Origin: Climacteris rufus
Lineage: Eukaryota; Chordata; Aves; Passeriformes; Climacteridae
Reading direction: 5' to 3'
Assembly (NCBI GenBank): GCA_013398175.1
Contig: VZRZ01002687.1
Span: 874,667-938,666, forward strand
DNA length: 64,000 bases
The translations under genes were made by a program, and so were the position numbers. The notes beneath the pieces were generated by a model, which saw nothing but the letters and a program-made list of their open reading frames with translations, did no database searches and was not told the DNA's origin. Below, piece after piece: positions 39,922 to 50,900 of this stretch; position 1 is the first letter of the stretch; every line of letters begins with the position of its first letter.

Positions 39922-40212
39922 ATGCAGGAAGATTGCCTCGTACAGCTTGAAATAAAAGAGTATCTAATTAAGTTGCAGTTTTTTTGTGACCGGAACGTTA
40001 AGGTGACCTTGAAGGCTTCGTTAGATAACACTGTGTTTGATATTTATTCTCACATAGCAAAGCATAAACCTTTTTCTCACAGGAATAAAATGAAGATATT
40101 TATTGGATCTACTCTGCAGCTCTTGGAAGTGAAACAGAAAAATCACTTAGTTAAACATGAAATTTTCAATTATGATGTTTGCAATTATATTATATTGAGG
40201 GTTATTCCCTAG
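39922..40212 (+). CDS. Hypothetical 96-aa protein with ubiquitin-like pattern
   Basis: Not a gene I recognise. From about residue 19 on, the translation follows the hydrophobic pattern of ubiquitin. LQFF matches the first strand. A 34-residue block (residues 29-62, VTL onward to IFIG) has exactly the ubiquitin length from Thr14 to Gly47, with conserved Thr-Leu, Thr at the helix cap, helix Ile, and Ile-Phe-x-Gly. HLVKHEI parallels TLSDYNI, and the final strand ILRV parallels VLRL. Loops are longer by about five residues and one residue, and the hairpin is two residues shorter. There is no terminal Gly-Gly (it ends Ile-Pro), so it could not be conjugated like ubiquitin. In-frame stops precede the ATG, which has A at -3. 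A good splice acceptor lies at 39888. It could be a real small gene, the last exon of a larger one, a retrocopy relic, or chance: ORFs of this length are common here. The fold match was made by eye. Confidence 0.35.
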   Translation: MQEDCLVQLEIKEYLIKLQFFCDRNVKVTLKASLDNTVFDIYSHIAKHKPFSHRNKMKIFIGSTLQLLEVKQKNHLVKHEIFNYDVCNYIILRVIP

Positions 40213-41978
40213 CACAAGCCTTGCAATGCCAGTAGGTTGAGGGCAGAATGAAGGCCTTTTACATATGCCCCCCTTCATTTTTCTATGCCTTTTGCCTTTG
40301 TCCATGTCCAAGGCCTACTGCAATCCCACTTCAAACCAGGCCATGCTTTTCTCCCACATTAAATGGAGAAATTGAATTTACGGGCATTAGGAATTTTGCA
40401 GCATGCTGCTTATCACCAAGTGGTGGGGTTGCACTGGGTGGTGACGGCAGTAGGAATCCCCTTTTTCCTTGCCTCTTTGCACCCTCTGCCCTCAGGTCCT
40501 TCTCCTGTTCTGGATTTGGGTATGTAGAGATAAATAGGTTCCATATTCCCCCGGGTCCCATCTGGCTCAGACAGGAGAGATTGGACTCTGAAATGGGCTA
40601 TAACATCCCAGTTTTAGTCTGGGTCATGGGTAGGTTATATAGCCATGAAGTGAAGGATGACAGTCCTGAGCAATGTGGCCACATGCATGTTCTCCCCTCA
40701 GGCTGGAATTATAGCCATTTACCATCCATGGCATAACCTAAGCATGGATGCAGCAGCACAGAATCAGCAATTATCATGTTTGAAATGCCCATCCATCACA
40801 AGCAGAATGTCTCCAATCAGAACACGGGCTACACAAGATTAGCTTCTGTTTTAGGATTAGGGAACAGAGTAGGACAAAAATGAAATCTATTTAAACTTCT
40901 GGTTTATGTCAAATTACATCAAATCCTAAGAAGGATATGGCTCTGCCCACAGTCTCATAGAAAATAATGGTTTAGTATTTCCTTAGTCGAACAGATTAGG
41001 ACACAAACTGTCATTTAAAATTGTGTCTAAATACCCTGAGTGACTCACAAAACCTGGCAATGTTCTCTGCTCTGAAGCATTATAAGTTAGGATGCTCCAT
41101 GTATTTTTTTGGTTTCCCCTAGCTGATACAAATGGATACAGTGGATTTTCACTGTTTTTCAGCAGCTGAGGTAGTGGTCCCAGACTGAAAGGGAGAAGAG
41201 TTAAAGGAGAATTAGAACAGTAGACAAGAGCTGGAGGGGGATGTCCAATTAAATGGGTGTTCTGTTAGAACTTATTCTGATTTTTTTTTTGCTTTCTAAT
41301 ATCTGAACCAAGCAAAACAAGTGTAGATAGTTTTACAGACCAGCATGAACTTGTTGTCTGGTATAGAAAAGGTTAACAAATCTACTTCAGCAATGAAGAA
41401 ATACCCCAAATATTTTTGGGTAGCTGCAATATTAGTAGCAGTTTCCTGTAATTCTCTGCAGATAAACCCTTACAGCTAACCTATTTGGGTGCTAATATTT
41501 CCTTTGCTCACACGTGTTTGTGTACTTTTAAAGATGTGTAAATCCTACTGAAAATAGTCACAGTGAGTGAACAAACATTGTACCACCAACGGAAAAGAAA
41601 TTTAAATAAAATCAGATCCTTTGTGCTACCAGCTAAATGCACATTTCTAATCCTAACTTCATTCACCAGGTACATAGCTGAGACCCTCTAGTGGCATAAA
41701 CATTTATTTGCCTTGAGCATGTTATTAAAATTCTATTTCACAGACACATTATAGCAACAAAATTACAGGTAGTATTTTTGGACAGTCTGGGAGCTCTGGC
41801 AAAGTGAATCTGGGATTAGACACTGTGCAGGCTCATATTAACAAATGTAAATTGATTTTGAGCTGTGAGGGGCAATTATAGATGCACTGGAAGGAGAAGG
41901 GAATTTTTGAAAGGATATTCTAGAACTAATTACTATCAGCAAAAAAACACGCAAAGAGCAACGTAATACCCAGGGCAG
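40213..41978. other. Intergenic DNA with one unassigned 162-codon frame
   Basis: A plus frame at 40248-40736 starts 36 nt after the ubiquitin-like ORF but in another phase, with a stop codon 15 nt before its ATG. It is Pro, Cys and Ser rich with no recognisable motif, and its length is within chance expectation. It may be 3' untranslated sequence if the upstream ORF is a gene. Confidence 0.4.
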
Positions 41979-41994
41979 CCAATAGGGATAAAAG
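41979..41994 (+). promoter_or_regulatory. Candidate core promoter (CCAAT and TATA-like) of the PRLHR-like gene
   Basis: A CCAAT pentamer at 41979-41983 is followed by GATAAAAG at 41987-41994, a TATA-like box. They lie about 530 bp upstream of the receptor start codon and on the same strand. Transcription would start near 42015-42025. The spacing between the two boxes is tighter than usual, so this is a candidate only; no CpG island is present here. Confidence 0.3.
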
Positions 41995-42095
41995 CTTATA
42001 TACAAATCTGCCATGACCTAGTAGTGAAGACTGTTTAAAAACAGTGATCTCCACTTAGCTTGTAAATGCGCATCACCCTCTTTCTCACTCATATA

Positions 42096-42136
42096 TTCTC
42101 TCTCTCTCTCTCCGTCTGACACACACACACACATAC
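42096..42136. repeat. Compound (TC)n-(AC)n microsatellite
   Basis: A TC run at 42096-42112 is followed after a short interruption by an AC run at 42119-42136. It falls inside the predicted non-coding first exon of the PRLHR-like gene, so length variation here could alter the leader. Confidence 0.85.
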
Positions 42137-42221
42137 ACGCTCCTGGATTTGCAGAAGACAGACATCTAGGGCACTTCTTAGCATCCACAGGAAAATCATA
42201 TGGGATTAAAACCCCACAGCA

Positions 42222-42387
42222 GTAAGTACTCACTGCATTAACTGTTTATTAAGTGGCATGCTGTCAAAACCTAGATTTAATAGTAAATACAGGAGGACTT
42301 TAATGGAAATTGGTTGTATTTGATTTTTCTTAGGATTTGGTGAAAGCTGCCTCTCGAGGATTACAACTTCACCTTTTGCTTTTACAG
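42222..42387 (+). other. Candidate 5'UTR intron of the PRLHR-like gene
   Basis: A strong donor (GTAAGT at 42222-42227) and a strong acceptor (pyrimidine-rich stretch ending TTTTACAG at 42387) bracket 166 bp just upstream of the receptor ORF. This would give a non-coding exon 1 from the candidate promoter to 42221, with exon 2 starting at 42388 and carrying the whole CDS. The base before the donor is A rather than the preferred G. The intron is short but of viable length. A coding exon preceded by a 5'UTR intron is common among class A receptors. This is inference from splice signals only. Confidence 0.35.
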
Positions 42388-42456
42388 ATGCTTGTTTACT
42401 GTCCATGTGGCAACCTCTGGACAGCCAGTAATCCATTCATTATCCCCACCGATTGA
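42388..42456 (+). other. Upstream ORF, 22 codons, in the receptor 5' leader
   Basis: An ATG falls directly after the candidate splice acceptor and opens a 22-codon frame ending in TGA at 42454-42456, 63 nt before the main start. If exon 2 begins at 42388, every transcript would carry this small ORF, which could lower translation of the receptor. The surrounding initiation context is not strong. Confidence 0.3.
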
Positions 42457-42519
42457 GTGAGGGAGTAGTGCAGTGATAACTACTCCACTCAGCTGACAGC
42501 ACACAACAAAAGGAGGAAA

Positions 42520-43554
42520 ATGATGAATTCGGACAATTTAACCTCCCAAAGCTTCCTCTCTGCGATTCACAGCAACACCAGCAATTTATTCTCAGGGCTC
42601 CAGTTTGTTCAGTCCTTCAAGCCACTCATCATCCCCTGCTACTCGCTGGTGGTTTTTATTGGTGTCATTGGGAATTACCTTCTCATTTACGTTATCTGCA
42701 AGACAAAAAAAATGCACAATGTCACCAACTTTCTGGTAGGCAACCTGGCTTTCTCAGACATGCTCATGTGTGCAACCTGCGTGCCCCTGACCCTTGCCTA
42801 TGCCTTTGAGCCCCGGGGATGGGTGTACGGGCGCTTCATGTGCTACTTTGTGTTCCTGATGCAACCTGTCACTGTGTTTGTGTCTGTCTTCACCCTGACT
42901 GTGATAGCTGTGGACAGGTACTGTGCCATGGTGTACCCATTCCGCAGGAGGCTCACCATCCCTATTTGTGCTTACATCCTGGCTGCTATTTGGCTGCTGA
43001 GCTGCACTTTGGCTGCCCCAGCCTTGGTCCACACTTACCATGCAGAGTTCCCAGAGCTGGACTTCTCCATCTGCGAGGAGTTTTGGTTCCACATGAAAAG
43101 AGATCGCTTGGCTTACGCCTACAGCACCCTCATCATCACCTATGTATTGCCTTTGGCTGTCATCTCCCTGTCCTACCTGAGGATCTCAGTCAAGCTGAAG
43201 AACCGTGTAGTCCCCGGCAATGTCACTCAGGGCCAAGCTGAGTGGGACCGTGCCAGGAGGAGGAAGACTTTTCGCCTGCTGGTCTTGGTGGTGGCCGCCT
43301 TTGGAGTCTGTTGGCTGCCTCTGCACATCTTCAACATGATAAAGGACATCGACATCAGCTTGATTGACAAGCAGTACTTCAACTTCATCCAGCTGCTGTG
43401 CCACTGGTTTGCAATGATGTCTGCTTGTACCAATGCCTTCCTCTATGCCTGGCTCCATGACAGCTTCAGGGGAGAGCTGAAGAAAATGTTTGCCTGGAGA
43501 AAGAAGAAAATTGGACCCACTACAAACTGCATTATGGCCAGCGTGGTGCTGTAA
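42520..43554 (+). CDS. PRLHR: Prolactin-releasing peptide receptor-like class A GPCR, intronless CDS
   Basis: A 344-residue seven-helix receptor, expected at the plasma membrane as a receptor for the RFamide peptides PrRP/C-RFa. Visible landmarks: two N-glycosylation sites in the extracellular tail (Asn6, Asn19); TM1 with GN at 51-52; TM2 with Asp80; the Cys108-Cys185 pair linking TM3 to loop 2; DRY at 132-134; Trp158 in TM4; Pro211 in TM5; CWLP at 264-267 in TM6; TM7 with NAFLY at 305-309 where the family normally has NPxxY. Segments such as PLTLAYAFEPRGWV, CEEFW, WDRARRR, QLLCHW and YAWLHDSFR match my recollection of human PRLHR, as does the SVV-hydrophobic C-terminus. Length is close to the family norm. 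The first of two adjacent ATGs is used; the second is three bases on, so the start is uncertain by one residue. Codon use is clearly more GC-rich than the flanks. Birds have several PRLHR-type paralogues and I cannot tell which this is. Confidence 0.95.
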   Translation: MMNSDNLTSQSFLSAIHSNTSNLFSGLQFVQSFKPLIIPCYSLVVFIGVIGNYLLIYVICKTKKMHNVTNFLVGNLAFSDMLMCATCVPLTLAYAFEPRGWVYGRFMCYFVFLMQPVTVFVSVFTLTVIAVDRYCAMVYPFRRRLTIPICAYILAAIWLLSCTLAAPALVHTYHAEFPELDFSICEEFWFHMKRDRLAYAYSTLIITYVLPLAVISLSYLRISVKLKNRVVPGNVTQGQAEWDRARRRKTFRLLVLVVAAFGVCWLPLHIFNMIKDIDISLIDKQYFNFIQLLCHWFAMMSACTNAFLYAWLHDSFRGELKKMFAWRKKKIGPTTNCIMASVVL

Positions 43555-46500
43555 ACGAGAGCTGGTGGGGGTGCACCTCCTTTGTACAGTAACATTGTAA
43601 GTCTTTTCCACTTCTAATTAGTCCTCATTCCTGACATTTGTCCTTAGGGCTCAATTATAACAACACCAGTCCCATGTGCGTCTTCCCCAGACCCTCCACT
43701 TCTAATGGAGAATGACAGGCAGATGTCATGTCTCAAATAATCTTTATTTCTTTGACTGGAGTTAGAGGCCGAGGAATTGTTATCACAATAGGATACAGAA
43801 ATCCTTCCTATCTGTTTTGGATATTACTGTCGGTACAGAGGTGGGTTTTGAGGACAAGAAGAAGCAAGAATGAATATGAAACTGAAAGAATGCAATGAGG
43901 GAGTGTTTAGGATTGGGTAAAAATTAAGTTTTAGTATCTACCCAGAGTCCATTCCTTAGCATAGGACCCAGGGAGGACTCACAATATCCCTGTAGTCCTC
44001 TTGGGTTAGGGTCATTGCCTTATTTAGCCCCAATGTGCTGACCCTACTGCAAGTCAGCTGCATCGTCCTCATATCCAGTGCTGAGAGAAATTCCACTCAT
44101 GCCTCGAGGAATTGCTTTTGACATGTGGCAGTGCTGCCATCAGCTTTGATCTCCAGAGAGAGACAGAGGCTTTGATACTGCCCTTCAGGAGGTGCCTGTT
44201 AAAAGACAGAGAGCTGAAGGTGTTGTGGGCACTGAGGCATGTATGAGCATTGCATGGCCAGCCAAAGAAAGAGCTGCCGAATGGAGCGGAGTGGCGGGTG
44301 CTCTCCTTTGGAGGAGCCTTTTGGGAAGAAGCAATTTCTTTTGGCACTCACCTTCCAATCAGATGAGGGAGTTAGAAGCCATAATCAACCTAGCAGATTC
44401 TAGTTTCTTCCTCCCTGAACTGAAAATATCTGAGATAACTGTTAAGTATACAGGACAAAGTTCTGAAAAACACGTTTCTGAGAGGTTTCTTCCAACCTGC
44501 TCAGCTGGAATGTGGGATAGCAAGAGAAACTTCCTGGTACTGACCTGAGATCAGCTGGGGAAGCAGCTCAGTCCAGGGGCAGTTCTGGCTGTGGTCAGCA
44601 AGGGCACCTGTGTGACCACAACTGCACATGGCCAGATAGGTCCGTGCTGGGGGCAATGCAAAGGGACACGGGGAAGAGGGAAGGGGAAGGGGAGAGGGAA
44701 GGAAGGGGATGGTTCCTTCAGTTTGTAAATGTACCACTGCTGTGCAACTGTGAAAATCATTTTGCTCATCCTGTTTCTGTAAGATTAATCTGGTTAAAAA
44801 GCCCACAGATCCGTATGCACACACAAGGAAAAGTGTTGGGAAAACATATGAAATCCCATTTCACAAACTTCCTAAAATTTCAAGTTGTTTTACTGCTGGC
44901 AATGTGGATATTAAAAGCTGATTACAGAGGCACTGAATGAAGAGGATCCTTTTAAAGTGGGCATTACTTGCATTCACTCTGTGATTATCTGCCTTCCTTA
45001 CCTCAATTTAAATATTTGATGACCTTCTAGAGAATGTTTTGCTGTTGCTGAAATTTAGGAAATGGTTTTCCCTTGAAGCTCAATATAGCAAGTTACTGGA
45101 ATACCTGATGACTTTGAAAAGGCAAAAAGCCCACTTCTAAACAAATGAATCTAATTGTATAAGCTTTTCAACCTTAGTTTCAGGAACCTTTTAGAAAACA
45201 CAGAGAGTAGGACATCAAGAGAGCATTGAAACAACAGTGCAAAAAGCAGCTTCAAATTAAAAAATAAATCTGATTTTTAGAGATTTTTCTTCTGTGGAAT
45301 TAAGTAAATTCAAACTGTTAATTTGTTAGTTTGTAAAGATTAATTAACATTGAGGTGTCCCATAATAGCCACAACCTTCTGCACTAAATATAGACAGTGC
45401 TGTACTCCAGAGTGATCCAAAGCCCAGTGGAGTAACTGGGAAGAATTTCTTAGCCACAGAAGGCCTGGGATAATTTCCTTTTTATGCATCATATTTTCAC
45501 CCTCATTTGCCAGCACTGCAGTTTGATTTATTTGTGTTCTCTTGAATGTTAGTGACTGAAGATGGTGGCTGCAGAGAGCTGCATGAAGCAAACAAGGATT
45601 TCTCTATTTGATTTCCTTGAGACAGAAATGAAGGGCTGTTCAGTGCACATATTGTTCCCACAGTGATGGATGCACTGGGAATATCTCACTTCCAGCAGCC
45701 CCTGGAGCTGCTGTTAGAGCAGAGCCAAGGTCTGTCAGCTTACAGAGATGCCCAGCACAGCTGGCACCCTCAACTAAGTGCTGGTTTAACCTGTGCATGC
45801 CTTGGTTTGTCAGGATGTGCATTTGCAGCAGAAAGCTCAGAGCCTGCCCTTGCTTTAGGCTCTCCTGATGATTAGGTTTTCAGAAATGATCTGCATTCTG
45901 GCCCTGAGCATGAGGACCTGGGGTTTTGAAGGCTTGCAGGCACAAAGGCACAGCCACATTCACTCAGACTCTCCTCTGAACTGACCCCCAAGAATCTCTG
46001 CCCAATTTAATTACTGCTTTGTCTGATACCCAGAGTGAAAAAAAAAATACAATTTACAGGCACACTGATGCACTTCTTTAATCCAGTTATGCAAATAAAT
46101 ATATTGAAAACTGTCATGTGAAACGTGTTTGCTAATCTCCACCCCTCTGCAGGGAACTGCTGTGGTTCTTGGAAGGACTGGGGCTCATCACTAAGGTATT
46201 TTTGGTGGTATATTTTTTAATCGCAATATAAGAAATCATTGCCTGCTTTTATTTTATGGAGTAGCTTGGTTCAAAACTTGATAAATCTATTAACTACACT
46301 AGTGCCTGATCAAACATAAGCTACTCCCTGTGGTCAAAAGTGGGGTTGGTATTAAAAGGCAATGTATGCATGAAACACATAGAAAAGTAAGTCAGAGTTT
46401 GATCAGGAATTAGAAAACAGACTAGATAGTGACCAAAGATCACAAAAGCTGAAATCAGGCAGCCAAAGAAAGACAATCAAACCTCAGTTAGGATCAGGTA

Positions 46501-47802
46501 GAGTTGGTCTCTCCCCCTCCTCCAGAAGATCTACTCAGAACAGTCACCAAAATCTGACTTGTCTGTGCAATGCATTGCTTTTAATAATTTTCCCTTGTTC
46601 TTGTATGAAGAAAACCCAGACCTGTATTGGGAAAGGCAGTTCATTGGGGTGGGCAAAACCAGATCCTTCCACAAAGTCATTACTCACAGGAGCATGGTGA
46701 GTGTTTCCCAGCTGATAGATGTACTGGGAAAAGCTGGTGTTTTTCATACTTGCTGAACAACAGATACTCCGTACAGTTTTAATTGAGCAAATCTTGCTTG
46801 TTGAGGTGTCAATGGTGAGTTATAATTAGATGTCTAAGGTGATATAAGCTGAAAATTTTGCACCTGCATCTGGGGTAAAAAAATGCAAAACTGGACAGGA
46901 CTGTACAACACATCAATCAATCTGTCCACCAGATTAGATGAGGGTAGGAACAAAAACAATAAGCTGGTGCTAAAGCTACTACCATCTCTGCCATTTCTTC
47001 ATGAAGAAATGCAGCACGAACCTTTTCTTCAGCCCTCCCCTCTCACTGCCCAATATCTTCTTCTTTCCTCAGAAAAAAATAACTGCATTCCTCCTCCTTA
47101 CCCTGGAGAAAAGGTTGCTCGAGGGTCAAAGCAAACATTTCTGCCTCGTGGAAAGCATACAGAAAGGAAGAGCTTTCTAAATGGAGAGGCTTTCTAAAAT
47201 GAAGAATATCCTCTTCTCTCTTTCTGCAAGACACACAGACTCTGAAATGAGTGGTATTTTGTGGTATGGATCTGCAGCTGGCCTGGCCTGACACTTGGAG
47301 CTTTTGTGTTTACACCAAGTAAATACCTCCCCCCATACTCAGTGACATCATTTTGGGTCACAACCACCAGTAGCTCTGATCCTTTGTACCTATTTTCCCT
47401 CGACATCAACAAGATGCTTTACTGAAAGTTCCAGAGAGGAGCTGTAGAAGCATCTGAGGTATCCAGGCCTTATTAAAGAGATTTTTCCTTTAGAAATCAT
47501 TATACAATCTCTGTCTCAAGAGCAGGTTTGAAGTATATTCTTACTGTGTACTGAAATAACCAGATGGGACAGGTTTCCCCACGCTGATTTCAATCAAATT
47601 TTGTAATGTGTGTTTCTCTGCTGCTTGTTGTCTTAACCCTCCCCCAGACTTTTGAAACTATTGATCAACTACTCAGTAGAAGCAGTAGCCTCAAGGTTAC
47701 TGCTATCTGAAATGAGGAATAATGGCATTTTATTAGTGCTCCCTGGGAAAGAAAAAGACATCTAAGTGCTCCCTCTCTTTGGGACCCAGAAAAGATTACA
47801 CA
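43555..47802. other. Downstream region of the receptor, no second gene seen
   Basis: The 3'UTR of the PRLHR-like gene must start here. I see no AATAAA within the first kilobase after the stop; a TTTATT-containing stretch near 43742 is the wrong strand. AATAAA occurs only near 45264. The GA-rich tract at 44670 lies in between. Confidence 0.5.
44670..44709. repeat. GA-rich low-complexity tract
   Basis: Purine-only plus strand made of GGGAA and GGGGA units. It could form triplex or G-quadruplex structures; no gene is linked. Confidence 0.8.
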
Positions 47803-47991
47803 GGGATTGAATATTAGGAAAAATTTCTTCACCAAGTGGCTGGCCAGGCATTGGAACAGGCTGCCCAGGGCACTGGAGGAGTCACCATCCCTGAAAGGAT
47901 TTAAAAGATGTGTAGGTGTGGCACTTGGGGACACAGTTTAGTGATGTTGGACTTGATGATCTCAGAGATGTTTTTCAACATAAATGATTCA
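47803..47991 (+). mobile_element. CR1 LINE fragment (3' part)
   Basis: Sense-strand CR1: ATATTAGGAAAAATTTCTTC, GGAACAGGCTGCCCAGGGCA, GTCACCATCCCTG, GGATTTAAAAGATGTGTAGG, TGTTGGACTTGATGATCTCA, then a decayed TTTTTCAACATAAATGATTC tail. Same subtype end as the copy at 3913, with the ATTTAAAAGATGT variant. Confidence 0.92.
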
Positions 47992-50900
47992 GGACTGGTG
48001 ACTATATGACCCTGCTGTCTCGCTACAGGGCAGTAAGTGTGAGGTTAAGGGCATGAATATCAAATATGTCTCATTGGGAATTATGTCCCCTTGGGATCTA
48101 TAAATTTACTCTCTTCACCAAGAAGTAGATAGGATTGACTTTCCCTTTCTACAGCTTGCTTTATCAAATTAAGTTAATGAAGCCAGTGATTTATATAAAT
48201 AATAAAACACACATTCAAGAGCTCCCTGACTCTTGTCTCCAGCCCATTGGAAATCAATTTGGGATCACTGCTATCTATTTGCAGCTGACTGGGCTCTCCA
48301 ACCTTTGCATCTTGTTTATGTTAATTATCACATTGTAATTTCCCTGTGCTGTTTTTTTTGTTTGTTTTTAATCTCTACAGGGAACATGAAAAAGGAGATG
48401 ACGGCTTAAATTTCTACATCTGCATTTCCTACAATTCCTGCATTTCCATGAGGTGCTGGAGACACTTCATCAGCAGAAAGAGAACTGCGAAGAGAAGTTT
48501 TCTGCTTTCCACAGTGGTGGGGTCTGCCTCTCCTGCTGAGCACAGTTCTGGGTTTCCAGGTAGCATGCTGGCAAGGCAGCTTGTGGCTGACAGCAGCAGG
48601 AGAAGTTTTAATGCTGTGGTTTTTGAGAAGCTGGTGCTGTCTGTGGCACTGAGGATCACTCTTATGCAGCTCAGGTTCTCCCCAGCAGCATCACAAGAAG
48701 GGGACATGCTCAGCTTGAGGCATCTGTGCTCTGGGGAGGTTGATTAGCACGAGGTGTTGTTTCTCTTTGTACAGTTTCTCAGCCCTGGGGAGTTGTGTTT
48801 GTTTACCCCATCACACCCACAAGACAATGTGAAAATGTGGGAGCCAAGTGACACAGGAGCTGTGGTGCACTGTCCCAGGCTGCCACCACCCACAGCCTGA
48901 GTTTGGGACCAGCTGTGCTTGGGAATGGGAAGGAGAAGCAACAGATTATTGTGCTCATGGAGGCAGGGGAAGAAAGAGAGACAAACCCAATATTTTTGGA
49001 GTTCAAGCAAACAATAACCATCCAAAGGGTAAAACTGTAACCCCCCAGAGGCTGTTCCTGTATGAATTATGGGGTCAGTCAAGCCTTCCTGTGAGTGTGG
49101 TCCCTCACTTGTAGTCTGTCAGCTCAGTGTATTTGCCTTATTGTGTGTTTCTTCCCTCCTCTCAGCCATACAGTGCAATAGGGACAGGCCAGGCAAAAGC
49201 ATCACTGTTAATGGGAGGTCCACATACACAGAGGAGTTGAGGGCAGATGCACTTGTGAAAGGGCTTTTTTAATAAAAATTATTGGAAGGTTGGGGATGGA
49301 GTTCCAAGGCAAGCATTCAACCAACCCAGCTCCTCATCAACTGGAGGAAATTCTGGAGGAAGCAAGAAGAAAAAAAAAATTCAAATATCATGTGTGAGAG
49401 TTAGCTATGAGCTATATCACCAATATATACTGTATAACATGACAAAACTATCACTCAGCTTTGAAATTATTTCTCCTCAATTACTGGATCATTTTAAAAT
49501 TCAATATCTGTTGTTAATATGCATAAATTAAAAAAAATTTCAAACCATCTGAAGCACTAGACAGCATATGGCAGACCTGTTTAATCTTAACAAGTCAATA
49601 ATACTATAATTGTGAATCACTTCTTCATTAAAACATGTATTAATGTCTGTTGTATAAAATAATGTTTATTTGTAAAAGCCTTTTGTGCCACCCATGCAAT
49701 TGTCACCTGTCACAGCTAATTTTAGATTGCTTTCATAGTATGTCCTCTTGGAAAATTGTCCCGGACTAAGGACAGAGGCAATGCAAATCATCACCTGTCA
49801 AAGTTCTGACAGCATCAGAGAGAAAGTGCAGGGAAGATTTTGAAGACCTGTGTTTTGCTGCAGTTACAAAAAGTTGGGTTTCTTTGCTCTTAAAGCTTTG
49901 TGGAAAGCACTTTTCCAAACAGTTCTGACCCTTCAAAAACCTTGTATACAGGGTCTGACAAGATCTGCATTCTTTCAGAGTTTTTAACATTATTCCTGTA
50001 TTGCTAAATGAAGACACAGGTGTTCCCATGAAACAGTTTGCAATGGCACTGTAAATGCTGCCTAAATGTCTGTAACACCTGTAAATATCTAGGGACAGGG
50101 TGAGGACATAAAAGAAGTGGGGATTAAATATCAGACTGCTCAGACCCTGAAATCATGAAATGATTGGATAAAGGCAACAGAACATTGAAAAGTTACCTTT
50201 CAATCATTGACTGAGAAGACTTAACTACTTGCCCCACATATTTGAAGGAAAGGCTCTTGAATTTCAGGCTACTACTTATGCTAATTGTTTTTATTAAGGG
50301 CTAGGAATCCAACAGACACCTCTTACCCATTGATTCCCAACCCTGCATAGGTATTTCCCATTAAGCACTAATTAGCCATTTGAGAATCCACCAAAGACTA
50401 ATAGCTTCATTTACTTAGGAATAAGCAGTAGTGTGGGTGAGCTGTCACTGGAAGCTGTGTCACATCTGGAAAACAGAGAGAAGCTTAAGAGGAACCTACA
50501 AAGCCTCTATGACCTGGAGCACTTTAGAATTGTGTTATGCCTGGTTGCAAATATCTCCTTCTTCTGAGGTGTATTTGCACAAACTGTCTGAACAGAGGAG
50601 GAAAAAACCGTATCTAATAAGTGGAAGAACCCAAGATCTGAGATATCTCCTGCTAACAGCTCTGACAGATTGGAGTCCATGAGGCACAAACCATGAAACG
50701 CAGCACAAATACTTGTAATTATCATCCTAAAACAAAACTCTGAGTCAGAGATAGTATGTTTAGAAAGTACCCTCTCTTCACAGGAAATCAATATCAGTTT
50801 CCCTTCAACATTCAGCACTAATACACTTGATAAAATGGCCGGGTATTTAATCACCGAAGTATTCTCATAAATTACTTCTTGTTTCCCTGGAACCTGCTAG

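Noticed and set aside
40248..40736. 162-codon plus-strand ORF just after the ubiquitin-like frame
   Set aside because: Different phase, in-frame stop shortly upstream, no motif, length within chance.
42754..43611. Other-frame ORFs of 112-141 codons inside the receptor gene
   Set aside because: Shadows of the GC-rich receptor CDS.
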